This document shows, one piece after another, positions 51,831 to 63,243 of a stretch of DNA of 64,000 nt. The notes under the pieces were generated by a model, which was given only the letters and a program-made list of their open reading frames with translations, was not told the DNA's origin and searched no databases. Origin of the DNA: Sesamum alatum (taxonomy: Eukaryota; Streptophyta; Magnoliopsida; Lamiales; Pedaliaceae); assembly GCA_034509735.1 (NCBI GenBank), contig JACGWO010000013.1:16760136-16824135 (forward strand), written 5' to 3'. Each line of letters opens with the position of its first letter. Positions within the stretch are counted from its first letter, which is position 1. The position numbers and the translations under genes are program-made.

Positions 51831-52506
51831 CGTCGGAAAATGATGAATGATAAATTAAAAAATAAATTTATTTAATAAATTTATATTTATCGAATTAAAT
51901 CGTGATAAGTGATTGGTTACGATGTGCGACGCATAACAAGCTTGTTACAGCTCGTGACAAGTGGATGATGGTTGATGATGTCCAATCATCATCTAATCGT
52001 GTCTAAATCAACCAAATATGTAATCCTTTGGTTGAAAGAATGTGTCCATTAGGTGAAACACTTTGGGTGAAACGATGCATCAATTTGGGTGAAATGGTAT
52101 GTCTTTTGGGTGAAATGATGCGTCCATTTGGATGAAAGGACATAAACCTTTCAAAGGCATCTTTTTTTAATTAGATATGTCCGTTCAATACACCTTTCCA
52201 ACTCCTATAAATAGGCCCTCCAATTTCATTTCATTTATTCGATTCAGTTCATTCAATAGCATTTTTAAGCATTAAAGCATCTTGCACGTATAGTTTTAGT
52301 AAGAGAGTTCCAAAATATAGTTTGGTTTGTCGTTTTTCAAAGTTTGTAGTACTGCTACTTTGAGATTGTAAGTCATATCTTGGGAGACAAATTGCCATTT
52401 CCGTTAGCACCAGAGCGGGGCAATAATTGTCTTAAAGATAAAGAGTTTAACTCTTGCTTCGACTTTATAATACAAAATTTCCGCATATCCCTCAATTCTC
52501 CCAACA
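51831..52506 (+). repeat. Copia 5' LTR
   Basis: Ends ctcaattctcccaaca; the start is eroded (cgtcggaaaatgatg compared with tgttgaaaaatggtg in the other LTR). TATA-type cctataaataggccctcc lies at about 52205. A run of gggtgaaa-type units of about 20 bp lies at 52030-52140. Confidence 0.85.
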
Positions 52507-54525
52507 AGTTTAAGACAATTATTTGTTGTTGTGTATTAGGATTTTAGTTGGTTGTTACTTTACTATGATTGTCCAAGCTCCCGTGGTATATCAAATCACT
52601 ACCCAAGGGAAGTGGCCAAAGAAATTCTCTGACAACGACTTTACAGATGGCATTAGAAGATGTCGTTCTACCTCACTACTCTTGAACAGGTAAGGTTCTT
52701 AAAGTGATGGAGCTCCCGTTGTTTCCGAAGGGGAAATTAATATCAAGAAGATGGTTGTTTTGAACGCATGAGGACATGGTTATTTCCTATGAAGAAATTA
52801 CATCCTCAATGACATGTGTGATACGTTGAACAACGTATATAACACAATTAAAATTGCAAAGTTTTTGAGAATCCTTCGAGGAAAAATACAAATGGGCATT
52901 AAGTCATCATTCTTAAATGTTGAGTTATATTCAGAGATCTACATGGAACAACCTGAAGGGTTTTGGCCAATAAAAGAAGGTCTGTAGACTTGTCAAGTCG
53001 TTATATGGGCTAAGCAAGCTCATAGTAAATGACATAAAAATTTTGACAAACAATGTTGTCAAATGACTTTAAGGTCAACGAGTGTAATACTACAGACACT
53101 TTCGGCTCCTTTGTCAAAATCTGTCAATATGTAAATGACATGCTGATATAGGAAAACAATCTCTACCAAGAAAGTATAAAATTGTCAATTCGTTTATGGG
53201 CTAAGCAAGCTCATAGTAAATGACATGAAAATTTTGAAAAACAATGTTGTCAAATGACTTTAAGGTCAACAAGTGTAATAAATGTGTCTACAGACAGTTT
53301 CGGCTCCTTTGTCAAAGTCTATCTATATGTAAATGACACGCTGATATAGGAAAACAATCTCTATCAAGAAAGTATTGACAAAATATTTTGATATGAAAGA
53401 CATAAGGTTTAGCTGATGTAATAGTGGGGATTAAGATCTCTAAAATGTCTGATAAACTTGTCTTATCATAGTCTCATTATGTTGAGACTGTACTTAGAAT
53501 GTTCAATGTTTAAGACAATCCACCTGCTAAGATTCTCGTAGATCGAAATCTACACTTATCAAATAACCAAGGTGAACATGAAGGTCAAATTGAATTTTCA
53601 AGAATTGTTGGTAGATTAATATATATTGTGAAAAACACTCGTTCTATAATGGAACCCGAGTTTATAGCTTTAGATAAAGCTAGAGAATAAGCTGAATTGC
53701 TTCGTAAATTTTTATTTTTTTTTTGGAGGACATTCCTTGTTGAACAAAGCAAGTGCCTGCAATTATGATACATTGTGATAGTCAGTCGACTATAAGAAGG
53801 GCATAAAGCAATATGTATAATGGTAATCTTGACATATATGTCGAAGATATAATACCATAAGACAGTGGATCTCTAGTGAAATCATATTCCTTGACTATAT
53901 TCAGTTAAATGATAATTGATTTATTAAGAAAAGACCTTTCTAGATATCAAGTATACTGTTCGTCGAGGGGAATGGGATTATAACCCGACAATTGAATCTT
54001 CATAGCAGTAACCCAACCTTGTTGACTTGAGATCCCAAGATATTGGTTCCATGGGACAACTAAGTTATAAAGAATGTGAAAAGCACTTGGAGTTTTACTC
54101 TTTCTCATTCCTATGACATTTAGTGTTGTTAGTTAAAGGGTAGAGGTTAAGCTATAAGCTTGTAATGATTCTTATAGTAAGTCAAGTACAGTATAGGAGA
54201 TCACCTATATATGTGTGAAGACGGGCCGCTTCAAGTGTAAAACACTTATGAATCCAAGATGATATTCAAGGCCAAAATAGACTCAACCGTGAGAACCAAA
54301 GATATTAGAGAAGGCATTGAGGGGTACTATTTTCTTGGTTTACACCAATAGCTGAACGGTTCAAGACATCATGTTCACTGATTAGCCAAGTAAATCCAAC
54401 AGTATTCCTCTAAGGAAGGTTCAAAACCACAAGCTACCTTTCCCGATGTAATGACTTCTCACTTGAAACTCTATTAAGTGTCTGCATGTGCATATGTATT
54501 AATTTTCATTCATGTGGGGCCGGAT
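52507..54525 (+). pseudogene. Copia pol remnant (RT and RNase H)
   Basis: RT traces: YSEIYMEQPEGFWP (about 52925-52970) and an AKQAHSK-like motif for AKQAPR (about 53010), then a VNMxMTC-type relic of YVDDM (about 53125 and 53330). RNase H traces: EFIALDKARE (about 53660), a relic of the HCDSQ block (about 53775) and DIYVEDI (about 53840). Stops are frequent. A segment of about 190 bp is duplicated in tandem (about 52993-53178 and 53184-53377). Confidence 0.75.
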
Positions 54526-55202
54526 TGTTGAAAAATGGTGAATGATAAATTAAAGGATAAATTATTTAATAAATTTATGTCTATCGAATTAAATCGTGAC
54601 AAGTGATTGGTTACAATGTGTGATGCATAACAAGCTCGTGACACTCGTGATAAGTGGATGATGGTTGATGACGTTCAATCATCATCTGATCGTGTCTAAA
54701 TCAACCGAATAAGTGTATCCTTTCGTTGAAAGAATGTGTCCATTGGGTAAACCCTTTGGGTGAAACGATGCGTCCATTTGGCTGAAATGGTATGTCCTTT
54801 GGGTAAAATGATGCGTCTATTCGGATAAAAGGTCATAACCTTTCAAAGGCACCTTTTCTGATTGGACATGTCCGTTCAATACACCTTTCCAACTCCTATA
54901 AATAGGCCCTCCATTTTCATTTCATTCATTCAATTTAGTTCATTTTCATAACATCTTAAGCATTAAAGCATCTTGCACGTATAGTTTAGTAAGAGAGTTC
55001 CAAAATATTGTTTGGTTCGTCGCTTCTCAAAGTTTGTAGTGTTGCTACTTTGAGATTGTAAGCCGTTGTATCTTGGGAGACAAATTGTTGTTTCCGTTAG
55101 CACCAGGGCAGGGCAATAATTGCTTTAAAGATAATTAAAGAGTTTAACTCTTGCTTCGACTTTATAATACAAATTCCGGCATATCCCTCAATTCTCCCAA
55201 CA
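54526..55202 (+). repeat. Copia 3' LTR
   Basis: Starts TGTTGAAAAATGGTGAATG and ends CAATTCTCCCAACA, pairing with 51831-52506. Contains the same 20-bp units at about 54720-54830 and tataaataggccctcc at about 54898. Confidence 0.85.
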
Positions 55203-55569
55203 CTAGATCGATGGGATTAAATTAAATTAAGATAAAATCAAGATGATTACCCTTATCATGCAATCATACATACTAGCTAAAGTTGTCAAAGTAGAATTAA
55301 ATTAAAATGAATTATCATTGTAAAGGAGAAATTAAGAAGCACGACTACTTGTAAATTAATTTAATTTAATTATATCTAAAGACCACTACCTATTTACTCA
55401 TTCAAAGAGGCATGCATGTGATTGAACTGAAGCTCTTAATTTGTTCTTTTTTACCTTGTAATTAAGAGCTGACTTGAGTATCAGTAGAGCTCATTCATGG
55501 AATACACTCCTGAAGCTGTCTGAATTTGTTTGTATCGCAAAGTATGCAGCGGGAAAGCAAAGATAGAGG
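55203..55569. repeat. Dispersed repeat R1, copy c, right half
   Basis: Continues copy c: aagataaaatcaagatgatt, then aaagaccactacctatttac, caaagaggcatgcatgtgat and gaatttgtttgtatcgcaaa. Ends where a second copia LTR begins. Confidence 0.6.
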
Positions 55570-55998
55570 TGTTGGAAGCTATGGTGGGTTCAACACTTTT
55601 GAAGAAAGAAAAGAGGAGTATATCTAAGAAATTTTGTACTCTAAATTGTGTCTCTCTATTCACTTAAATATCATCTGATTACAAGGCCTTTTATAGGCAT
55701 AGAACATCAGTAAATAAGCATAAAAATTCGTACAAACAATAAATACAAACATAATTCTAAGCCATCATTCTCTGTTTCTGGCAGCCCTTGATAAAATAGT
55801 CATAACTTTTCTGCACAGATTTCCAATCGACTTGAAACTTGGACCATTTGAAACTAGACTCACAGAGCTTGAATTCCATATACGATTCATCTGAAATGGC
55901 AACCGTTTGACTTCTGAAAACGCGTCTGAAAGTCTGTTCAAAAACTGTGACTGCTGAAACTAGAAGACAAGTTTAATTTTTTTGTGCAATTCTCAACA
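55570..55998 (-). repeat. Copia 3' LTR, 429 bp
   Basis: On the minus strand starts TGTTGAGAATTGCAC and ends CTTCCAACA, with TG/CA ends. TATA-type tataaaagg (minus strand, about 55688-55696). There is no second copy because the 5' end of the element is lost. Confidence 0.8.
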
Positions 55999-56560
55999 CC
56001 CCCTCCCCCCCCCCCCCCCTGTAAACTTGACTTCGTTACAACTCCGATCATCTCTCTGAGCTGCTGGAATCTATCTTTCTTGAGGGCCTTAGTAAAAATT
56101 TCTGCAACTTGATCAAGAGTTTTGATGTACTCCACCTCAATTTCTCTGGTAGAAATGCAATCTCGAATAAAATGAAACCTTGCATCTATATGTTTGCTTC
56201 AATCATGAAACACCGGATTCTTAGCAAGAGCAATAGTGATTTGTTGTCCACCATGATTTTAGTTGCTCCATTTTGTGCAAAACAAAGTTCACTTAGCAAC
56301 CTTCTTAGCCAAATTGCATGACATGTTCCAGCAGTTGTGGCAACGTACTCCGACTCACATGTTGATAGAGTAACAATTGATTGCTTCTTTGAGCACCATG
56401 AAATTGCATTTTCTCCAAAGAAAAACACAAAATCGGTAGTGCTTTTTCGATCATCAACATCACCGGCATAATCACTATCACAATATCCTCTTAAGCAAGC
56501 ATTGTTAGAAGAGGTGTAGAAAATGCCATAATCAAGAGTACCTTTTAGATATCGGAGAAT
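55938..56560 (-). pseudogene. Copia RNase H and pol tail, broken
   Basis: NAISWCSKKQSIVTLSTCES then EYVATTAG is the copia RNase H hallmark (56186-56428). Upstream in another frame are ILRYLKGTLDYGI and YCDSDYAGD (about 56560-56450), carrying the first catalytic Asp. The tail frame (56135-55938) gives EYIKTLDQVAEIFTKAL, the end of copia pol. At least two frame changes. Confidence 0.85.
55999..56019 (-). other. Copia polypurine tract
   Basis: On the minus strand a G-run of about 16 followed by aggggg lies directly before the LTR start. Confidence 0.8.
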
Positions 56561-56595
56561 CTTTTTGCAACATTCATGTGTTCTTCACTTGGATT

Positions 56596-57540
56596 CTACA
56601 TGAACCGACTCACTAATCCGACTGCAAATAGTATGTCAGGTCTAGTACATGTCAAGTACCGTAGACTCCCAACAAGACTTCGAAATGTAGTTGAGTCGAC
56701 CTTTCTTGCTCCATCGTCTTTGGAAAATTTTACTCCACACTCCATTGGAGTATTCACTGGATTGCATTCCATCATCTTGAACTTTTTTATGATCTCCCTT
56801 GCATACACCTCTTGAGAGATGAAGATTCCATTATTCTGTTGCTTTACTTCTAATCCCAAATAATATGACATGAGTCCCATGTCACTCATCTCAAATTCTT
56901 GTGCCATTGCTTGCTTGAAGTTGTCATACATATGTGGATTGTTTCCCGTAAGAATTAGATCATCCACATAAATACACATGCATAGTATATCTCCATTCTC
57001 CTTCTCCTTCTTCACATAAAGAGCATATTCATGAAGGCATCTTGAGAAACCACTCTTTTGAAGATAGTTGTCAAGACACTATACCATGCTCTTGGTGCTT
57101 GCTTTACACCATGTAATGCTTTATTCAATTTCAACACTTTGTCTTCATGGCCTTTAACCACGAAACCATCCGGTTGTTCAACATACACTTCTTCTTCAAG
57201 AGTACCATTCAAAAATGCAGACTTCACATCCATTTGCTGAATTGGCCATAGATTTTGTGCCGCAAGAGTGACCAACAACCGTATTGTCTCCAAGCGAGCA
57301 ACATGAGCAAAAACTTCTTTATAGTCCACACCATATTTTTGTTTATACCCCTTTGCAACAAGCCTCGCTTTATATCTTTTCCCTTCTCCTTTTGCAATTT
57401 TTATTATTTTGTACACCCATTTTACTCCAATGGCTTCATGACCACTTGGTAGTTTAGTGATCTCCCAAGTGTCATTTTTCTCTATTGAATGGATCTCCTC
57501 CTCAATGGCTTGCGCTCATTTCTTCTCTTGTATAGCTTCT
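56596..57540 (-). pseudogene. Copia reverse transcriptase, frameshifted
   Basis: The first frame (57416-57012) has [39 protein letters not shown] and [13 protein letters not shown]. The second (57015-56596) has the active site CIYVDDLILTGN and MGLMSYYLGLEVKQ. The frame changes near 57015-57060. Upstream residues ([20 protein letters not shown], 57480-57420) belong to the same domain behind a stop near 57520. Confidence 0.9.
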
Positions 57541-57622
57541 TCAAAACTCAAAGGTTCATCATTCATAAATAAACAAAGAAGATTATCACCATTTATTCTT
57601 TCCGTAGAATCATAAAGATCAC

Positions 57623-58588
57623 TTATGCTACGATACGTTTGAGGTTGTTCACTTGAACTTGGTGTTGAGGGGGTTGAATTCTCGCCTTCAACTTCTTGCT
57701 CATTCTCTTCTTCTTCAAGATGTGGAAGAATACAATACTTCGTTCCTCTTTAGATGTTCCAATTTCATGAGGTGTCTTCTTCGAACTCCACATCTCTACT
57801 AACCACAATCTTTTTTGAATAGGATCAAAACATTTGTACCCCTTGGAGTTCTCATCATAGACAAGAAAGACCATCTTCTTACTTCGGTCATCTAGTTTTG
57901 TTCTTTGTTGTTCCGGCACATGAACATAGCAAATAGAGCTAAAAACTCTTAAGTGCTTCACACTTGGCTTCCATCCACTCCATGCTTCTTGTGGAGTTAT
58001 TTTCTCCAAACTCCTTGGTGGGGATCTGTTTGAAAGATACACGGCACATGCAACTGCTTCTGCCCAAAATTCTTTTGGCATTGCCTTGCTTTTCAGCATC
58101 GTCCTCGCCATGTTCGGAATCGTTCTATTCTTTCTTTCCGCAACACCATTTTTTTGTTGTGTTCTTGGAACAGCCATAGGACGTCGAATTCCATGCATTT
58201 CACAAAAAACTTTGAATTCATTAGAAGTGAACTCTCCACCTCTATCAGTCCTTAGAGCTTTGAGTTCAAAACCACTTTCTTTCTCAACAAGAGTTTTGAA
58301 CCTTTTAAAAGTCTCAAAAGCTTCACTCTTGTGTTTTAGGAAATAAACCCATGTCTTTCTTGTAAAATCATCGATAAAGAGTATAAAATATGAACTCTTA
58401 CCAAATGATTGTGGGTTGAAAGGACCACACACATCCACATGCATAAGTTGTAGAGGTTTGCTTGCTCTTGAAAGTGACTCCTTTGGGAAGCCTTTTCTTG
58501 CATGTTTGTCAAGCAAACATGCCTCACATAACTGATCCAGGTGATTTATTTTGGGAACTCCGCTCACCATATTCTTTTCTCCTAGCAT
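57623..58588 (-). CDS. Copia integrase core (open frame, 321 codons)
   Basis: Inserts element cDNA into the genome. Zinc-binding end LCEACLLDKHARKGFP is followed by the DDE core: Asp in LMHVDVCGPFNP, Asp in LRTDRGGEFTS, Glu in NGVAERKNRTI. Then come AVYLSNRSPP and the C-terminal SICYVHVPEQQRTKLDDRS block. The last 60 or so codons (after about 57780) look frame-shifted into lysine-rich sequence, so the protein's end is not original. Confidence 0.9.
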   Translation of the reverse strand: MLGEKNMVSGVPKINHLDQLCEACLLDKHARKGFPKESLSRASKPLQLMHVDVCGPFNPQSFGKSSYFILFIDDFTRKTWVYFLKHKSEAFETFKRFKTLVEKESGFELKALRTDRGGEFTSNEFKVFCEMHGIRRPMAVPRTQQKNGVAERKNRTIPNMARTMLKSKAMPKEFWAEAVACAVYLSNRSPPRSLEKITPQEAWSGWKPSVKHLRVFSSICYVHVPEQQRTKLDDRSKKMVFLVYDENSKGYKCFDPIQKRLWLVEMWSSKKTPHEIGTSKEERSIVFFHILKKKRMSKKLKARIQPPQHQVQVNNLKRIVA

Positions 58589-59130
58589 CTTAAGCCCTCA
58601 AAGTTGAGATGTCCGAACCTCATATGCCATATCCATGAAGAATCATTGATGCAAGCTTGTAGGCACTTTGCTTCGGCCGTCTTTACATTTAGCTTGAACA
58701 TTCGGTTACTTGTCATAGCAACTTTTGCGACAAGCCTATCATCTCGGTCTTGAAGCCATAGATATTTATCCTCCATCTTCACTTTGTGTCCACTCTCCAA
58801 AAGTTGACTGATGCTCAAAATATTATTTTTCATTCTTGGAATGTAGTAGACATTGTGGAGAAGTTTGTGATCACCATTCTTTGTAGCCAAAATTATCGTA
58901 ACATCACCGGTTATTTTCGTGTCCATTTGCACAAACATGCTTCTATCTCCGGCCATGTGGTTGCTTGCACCATTGTCAAGATACCATGTGACATCATTTT
59001 CTATAGTGCCTTCCTTTTGAGAAAGCAATAGGACGTCACCTTCTTCCTCCTTATGCTCGGTAAGGTTTGTTTCTTCCGCATTAGATTTAGATTGACACTC
59101 CCATCAATAGTGTCCGGTCCTTCCGCATGC
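58582..59130 (-). pseudogene. Copia protease and gag-pre-integrase region
   Basis: The frame 59028-58582 has TWYLDNGASNHMAGDRSMF, with the active-site motif as DNGA in place of the usual DSGA. Then VYYIPRMKNNILSISQL and the gag-pre-integrase block IWHMRFGHLNFEGL. Upstream the knuckle CYACGRTGHYWWEC has a stop before or within it in this copy. Confidence 0.85.
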
Positions 59131-59392
59131 ATAGCACTCAACATGACTTTTATCAATTTTTCTACAATTGTTGTTGCTCTTCCTCGACCACGGCCTCTTC
59201 GAGAATTCCTATTTGCACCATCTTGGAGTGAGATTTGTTCACCTTTTTCTTGGCCTCGACCTTATCCTCTTCCTTGACCACGACCTCGGCCATGCCAATG
59301 ACCTTGGCCTCTACCACGAGTTTGACTCCTTCCTCCTCTATCAGAAGCATTTCCTTTAGGATTAAAGGAAAGTTTTGCTTGCAAGACTTGCT
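59053..59392 (-). pseudogene. Copia gag carboxyl part, truncated
   Basis: Glycine/arginine-rich repeats (RGRGQGHW, GRGRGRATT) precede a CCHC zinc knuckle, as in copia gag. Open frames in other phases here (glutamate/valine- or leucine-rich) are shadows of the RG repeats. The gag is cut at 59393. Confidence 0.7.
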
Positions 59393-59719
59393 GGGCAAAA
59401 TGTTTTTTTAGTCCCGTTAAAAAGGGTCATTATCGGTTTTAGTCCCACAATTCTTGCAGGTGTCGCTTTTAGTCCCGTTAAACTCAAAAACAAGCCTTTT
59501 CAGTCCCAAAATGGCATGTGCAGTACACATGACAGACTGACGCCGTTAGTTGCCCTTAACGTCCGTTAATGGGCGTTAAGTCACGTGCACTGCACATGCC
59601 ATTTTGGGACAAAAAAGCCTTATTTTTTGGTTTAATGGGACTAAAAGCGACACCTGCAAGAATTGTGGACTAAAACCGATAATGACCCTTTTTAACGGGA
59701 CTAAAAAAATATTTTACCC
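59393..59719. mobile_element. Fold-back element family A, complete, 327 bp
   Basis: Almost a perfect palindrome: left gtcattatcggttttagtcc, caggtgtcgcttttagtccc and ccaaaatggcatgtgca; right arm the same inverted. Ends gggcaaaatg and tattttaccc. The centre is ttaatgggcgttaa. No TSD: left flank is copia gag, right flank is unrelated, so the locus was rearranged. Confidence 0.85.
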
Positions 59720-60197
59720 GGTATTTATCTAATAAAAAAATAAATTATGTTCATAAATAGAGTGAGGTTTAAAGATAATAAATGGTAGAAAAAGTGAAGG
59801 AGGGGTATTCCGTCAAGATTGATCACATCATATTTTTAAAATGAATATTTTCTTATTAACATATTATGTGCATTTTAAAGAAAATTTTTAGGATTACCTT
59901 AATTTCAACATTTACTATACATATTAAACAACAAATCAAAATTTTTTGAAATAATAAAAAACTTCAAAATTCTAAGAATTCAAAACTTTGGTCAAAATTG
60001 ATTCATTGGGGTCAAAGACCCCCATAATATTATCTATACAATACTTTGAAGTATTACATTAGGTAGACAAAATATGAATTGACTAAAATACCATTAGTTA
60101 TTCTTGTTTCATTTACAAACTAATTATTTATTTAATTATATACAATAAAATAAATTTATTTTATTATTTTTTGATTAGTTAGGTATTTTATTTATCG
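59720..60197. other. AT-rich DNA between two family A elements
   Basis: No coding segment or known repeat seen. Confidence 0.55.
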
Positions 60198-60379
60198 GGG
60201 AAAATATTTTTTAAGTCCCGTCCCGTTAAATAAGGTCATTATCGGTTTTAGTCCCACAATTCCTGCAGGTGTCGCTTTCAGTCCCGTTAAACCCAAAAAC
60301 AAGCCTTTTTAGTCCCAAAATGGCATGTGCAGTGCACATGACAGACTGACGCCGTTAGCTGCCCTTAACGTCCGTTAAC
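60198..60379. repeat. Fold-back element family A, left half only
   Basis: Repeats the left arm of 59393-59719 in the same orientation (gtcattatcggttttagtcc, caggtgtcgctttcagtccc, cagactgacgccgttag). Ends at ccgttaac, before the palindrome centre, where repeat R2 begins. Confidence 0.8.
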
Positions 60380-61240
60380 AAAGTAAAATAAGAACAAACA
60401 GAAATGGAATATCTTAGTTCAATTAAAACAAAACTATAGCAACATTATTAATTATCGGCCATGAAAGAATAAAAAATTCTTTCATCGGTGCAAAGAAATC
60501 TTAATAGATGAAAAAATAATGTGCAAACAAAAGAATGAATTGCAAAATAATAAATGAACAATTAAAACAACAAATATTTATCATGGCAAGAGAAAAAAAA
60601 AACATGAAAAGAAAGCTATTATAATGGAAAAGATAAAGCATGGAAAAGCTTTAAATATAAAATAAATTGAAATGTGTAAGTCATAATTGTTATGCCGTTA
60701 ATAATAATGGAAAAAAGGGGCCATATTGATATGCTATAAACTTATAACAACTTGCAAATCATAATGCTCATGTCTATTCAATTTTTGAGATTTTTGGGAG
60801 CAATATAACATATAAAATATAAATAGACAATAGTATATATGGCTCATAGTAATCTTTTGAAAGATAAAATATGAACTTTATTTCCAGGAAAACTCAATTT
60901 AATTATTTTATAGCTAATTTTTGAAGTGAACTAAGAAGTTTAAATATTATAACTTACTAATATGTAGGTTATATTTTTCTTTCTTTTTTTAAAAAAATGT
61001 GAATCACAAAATAATATTTACTCGTTTAACAAATGGATGCTAAATTCAACTCAAAAATTGATAAGTTACTACCATCCTCTTATCATGTTGTTTAAGCACA
61101 AAAAATCATTAAATAATTAAAAAAATACAAAAGGCAAAAGCAACATAAAGTATTGTATATCTCTTACGCTTTTAAGTTAAACCATAAAATAGAAAATGAA
61201 AATAATACTCAAGATACACTTAGAAATTCAATTAACCTCT
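60380..61240. repeat. Dispersed AT-rich repeat R2, copy b
   Basis: Similar to 11535-12320: ggccatgaaagaataaaaaa, gtgcaaagaaatcttaatag, ggccatattgatatgctata and atcatgttgtttaagcac occur in the same order. No coding sequence. Confidence 0.7.
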
Positions 61241-61538
61241 CTATTTATTATTTATTTTACATGTCTACAAAAGTTTTAAATTAAAATATACGAAAGAAGA
61301 AAACAAAATTCAAACAACAGTGGGTGGATTTTTTCAGAAAAAGAGTTTGAATTACATACATGTGGAAATATATACTTACATGTAAATATACGTACATGTA
61401 AATGTACACATATAATCATAGATTTATATTAGTGTAACATATTTGGATAGTTTGAGAAACTAACCACATAAAAATTAAAATCTGGTGGTTCTTTACATCT
61501 TGTAAAACGCCATTAGTGGACAAAAACTTTAAAATCTG

Positions 61539-62135
61539 AAAAAGAACAAAAAGTTAAATTATAAAAACAAAATTTAATGGATGAAACTACAATATATATA
61601 AAAAAAACTGGTGGATAAAAAGATACAAAATGATAAATATTTAAACAGAAAATAAACACTAAATGCCAACTAAGTAGAATTATACAAATAATATTAAACA
61701 AAATATTACCTATTAACACTAAATAAATAGGTTAGTAAAAAACGAAATGTAAATAAAATTTGAAAAAGAACAATGAAATTAAACTATATAATAAAAATTT
61801 AATGGATGAAAATGGAATATTTATATATATACATATATATTTGTAAACTGGTGGATAAAAAGATACAAAGGGGTAAATATTTAAACAAAACTAAAAATTA
61901 CGTGGCAGATTAAGTAGAATCATACGAATAAATGTTAAATAAAATATATGTAACTTTAACACTAAATAAGTATGTCCATTCTTGTCGAAAATAAAAATAA
62001 ACAAATGAAATAAAATTTGAAAAAGAATAACAAAATTAAATTATAAAATAAAAATTTAATGAATAATACTGTTATATATAAAAAAAATTGGTGTATAAAA
62101 AATTCAAAGGAAGTAAATGGTTAAAGAATAAGTAA
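61539..62135. repeat. Imperfect tandem repeat, 2.4 units of about 224-257 bp
   Basis: Unit starts aaaaagaac at 61539, 61763 and (aaaaagaat) 62020. Each contains aaatttaatggatgaa (or taatgaata), then ctggtggataaaaagataca and a taagtagaat block. Confidence 0.8.
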
Positions 62136-63233
62136 ATATTAAAATTTAATAATATGAAACATAAGAAAACTCACTCAAATTTATGGATTAACTTGTGTAT
62201 GCTCGCAAGTGAAAAAACTGTTAAAACTCATAAAATAAGAAAGGACCTTGCTCATAAGGGGGAAAAAAGAAATGTATATATGATATATCACATAATTAAT
62301 GAACTCAATAAATAAAATAATTCATTGACAATTAAAAAATTAAAAAACCAACAAAAGTACAAATACTTACTAAAAAGAAGTATATATATATATATATATA
62401 TATATATGCAAAATCCATTCTCTTTACCAAAAAACCTATCAATAAAATAATCAAACTAATCATGAAAGTGAATATAAATAAATAAAAAAGATAATAATTA
62501 GCATAAATCATGTGTTTCATGAATTCATAAAAATATAAAAGCAACAAAAGATACATACCTTGAATTTTTTCTTATTTTATGACTTTTCCCAATTTTCATC
62601 TACGAGTAAATAGTTACAGAATTTGCTTTCAATAATTGTCAAACACTCAGTTAATGGTGAACTGTGTAAACTATATTATAATTTATAAATATTATGAATA
62701 GAGTAATATTATAAGATATTATATATAAAGAAAAGAGAGAAACTCAATATTACATCCCCATCCTCCCTCTTGAACCAAAAAAAATTAGGAAAAATTATAT
62801 GAATGACAAAATAGAAAAATAAATAAATAAAATAAAATTACAAAGTTCAATAAAAAGTTAGAAACAAATTAAATTCAAAAAGTAATTAAACTAACATGAC
62901 AAAGAAAATCAAGAACATAATAAATGTGTGACTGTCTAATCGAAAAATAAAAAAAGGTTCACACGGATGAAGGTTCATAAAGAATGAAAATCTTTACATG
63001 CAAACAAATAATTAAAAAGAAACAAACCATCAAGAAAACTAATAACTTAATAAATATATACCATGCATTTTTGCAAAAGCCTAAATATAATATACACTAT
63101 AACCGGAGGATAGCCATGCTACATAGTAATTTTTGGAGGACAAAATATGAAATTCTATTCACATGAAAACTGAAAATGAATATTCTAATTTATAGATCAT
63201 ATATATTTTAGAGTAAGTTACGAACCTTATATA
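62136..63233. other. AT-rich DNA, no gene seen
   Basis: Contains a (TA)n microsatellite at about 62382-62407 and A-rich tracts. Short open frames are AT-driven. Confidence 0.6.
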
Positions 63234-63243
63234 GATAGGTAAA

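Larger units (their letters stand above)
51831..55202 (+). mobile_element. Ty1/copia retrotransposon, decayed, with two LTRs and near-perfect TSD
   Basis: LTRs of about 676 bp bracket a 2-kb remnant interior. The TSD is ctgga at 51826-51830 and ctaga at 55203-55207 (one mismatch). Plus-strand remains of copia RT and RNase H fix the family and direction. Gag, protease and integrase are deleted. The LTRs are visibly more diverged than those of the LARD, so this insertion is older. Confidence 0.85.
55570..59392 (-). mobile_element. Ty1/copia retrotransposon, 5'-truncated
   Basis: Minus strand from right to left: gag zinc knuckle and RG-rich part (59392-59053), protease and gag-pre-integrase (about 59130-58582), integrase (58588-57623), RT (about 57540-56596), RNase H (about 56560-56186), polypurine tract, 3' LTR (55570-55998). 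Integrase before RT defines Ty1/copia. The 5' LTR and most of gag are missing where a fold-back element adjoins at 59393. Confidence 0.9.

Noticed and set aside
51831..55202. Direct repeats bracketing 2 kb as a possible tandem gene duplication
   Set aside because: Ends TG/CA, near-perfect 5-bp TSD and copia RT/RNase H relics identify them as LTRs.
59162..59398. Glutamate/valine-rich 78-codon minus-strand frame
   Set aside because: It is a frame-shifted reading of the RG-rich copia gag; the correct frame shows the RGRG repeats leading into the zinc knuckle.
62382..62407. (TA)n stretch as a possible regulatory feature
   Set aside because: Simple microsatellite in gene-free AT-rich DNA; many similar short ones occur in the window.
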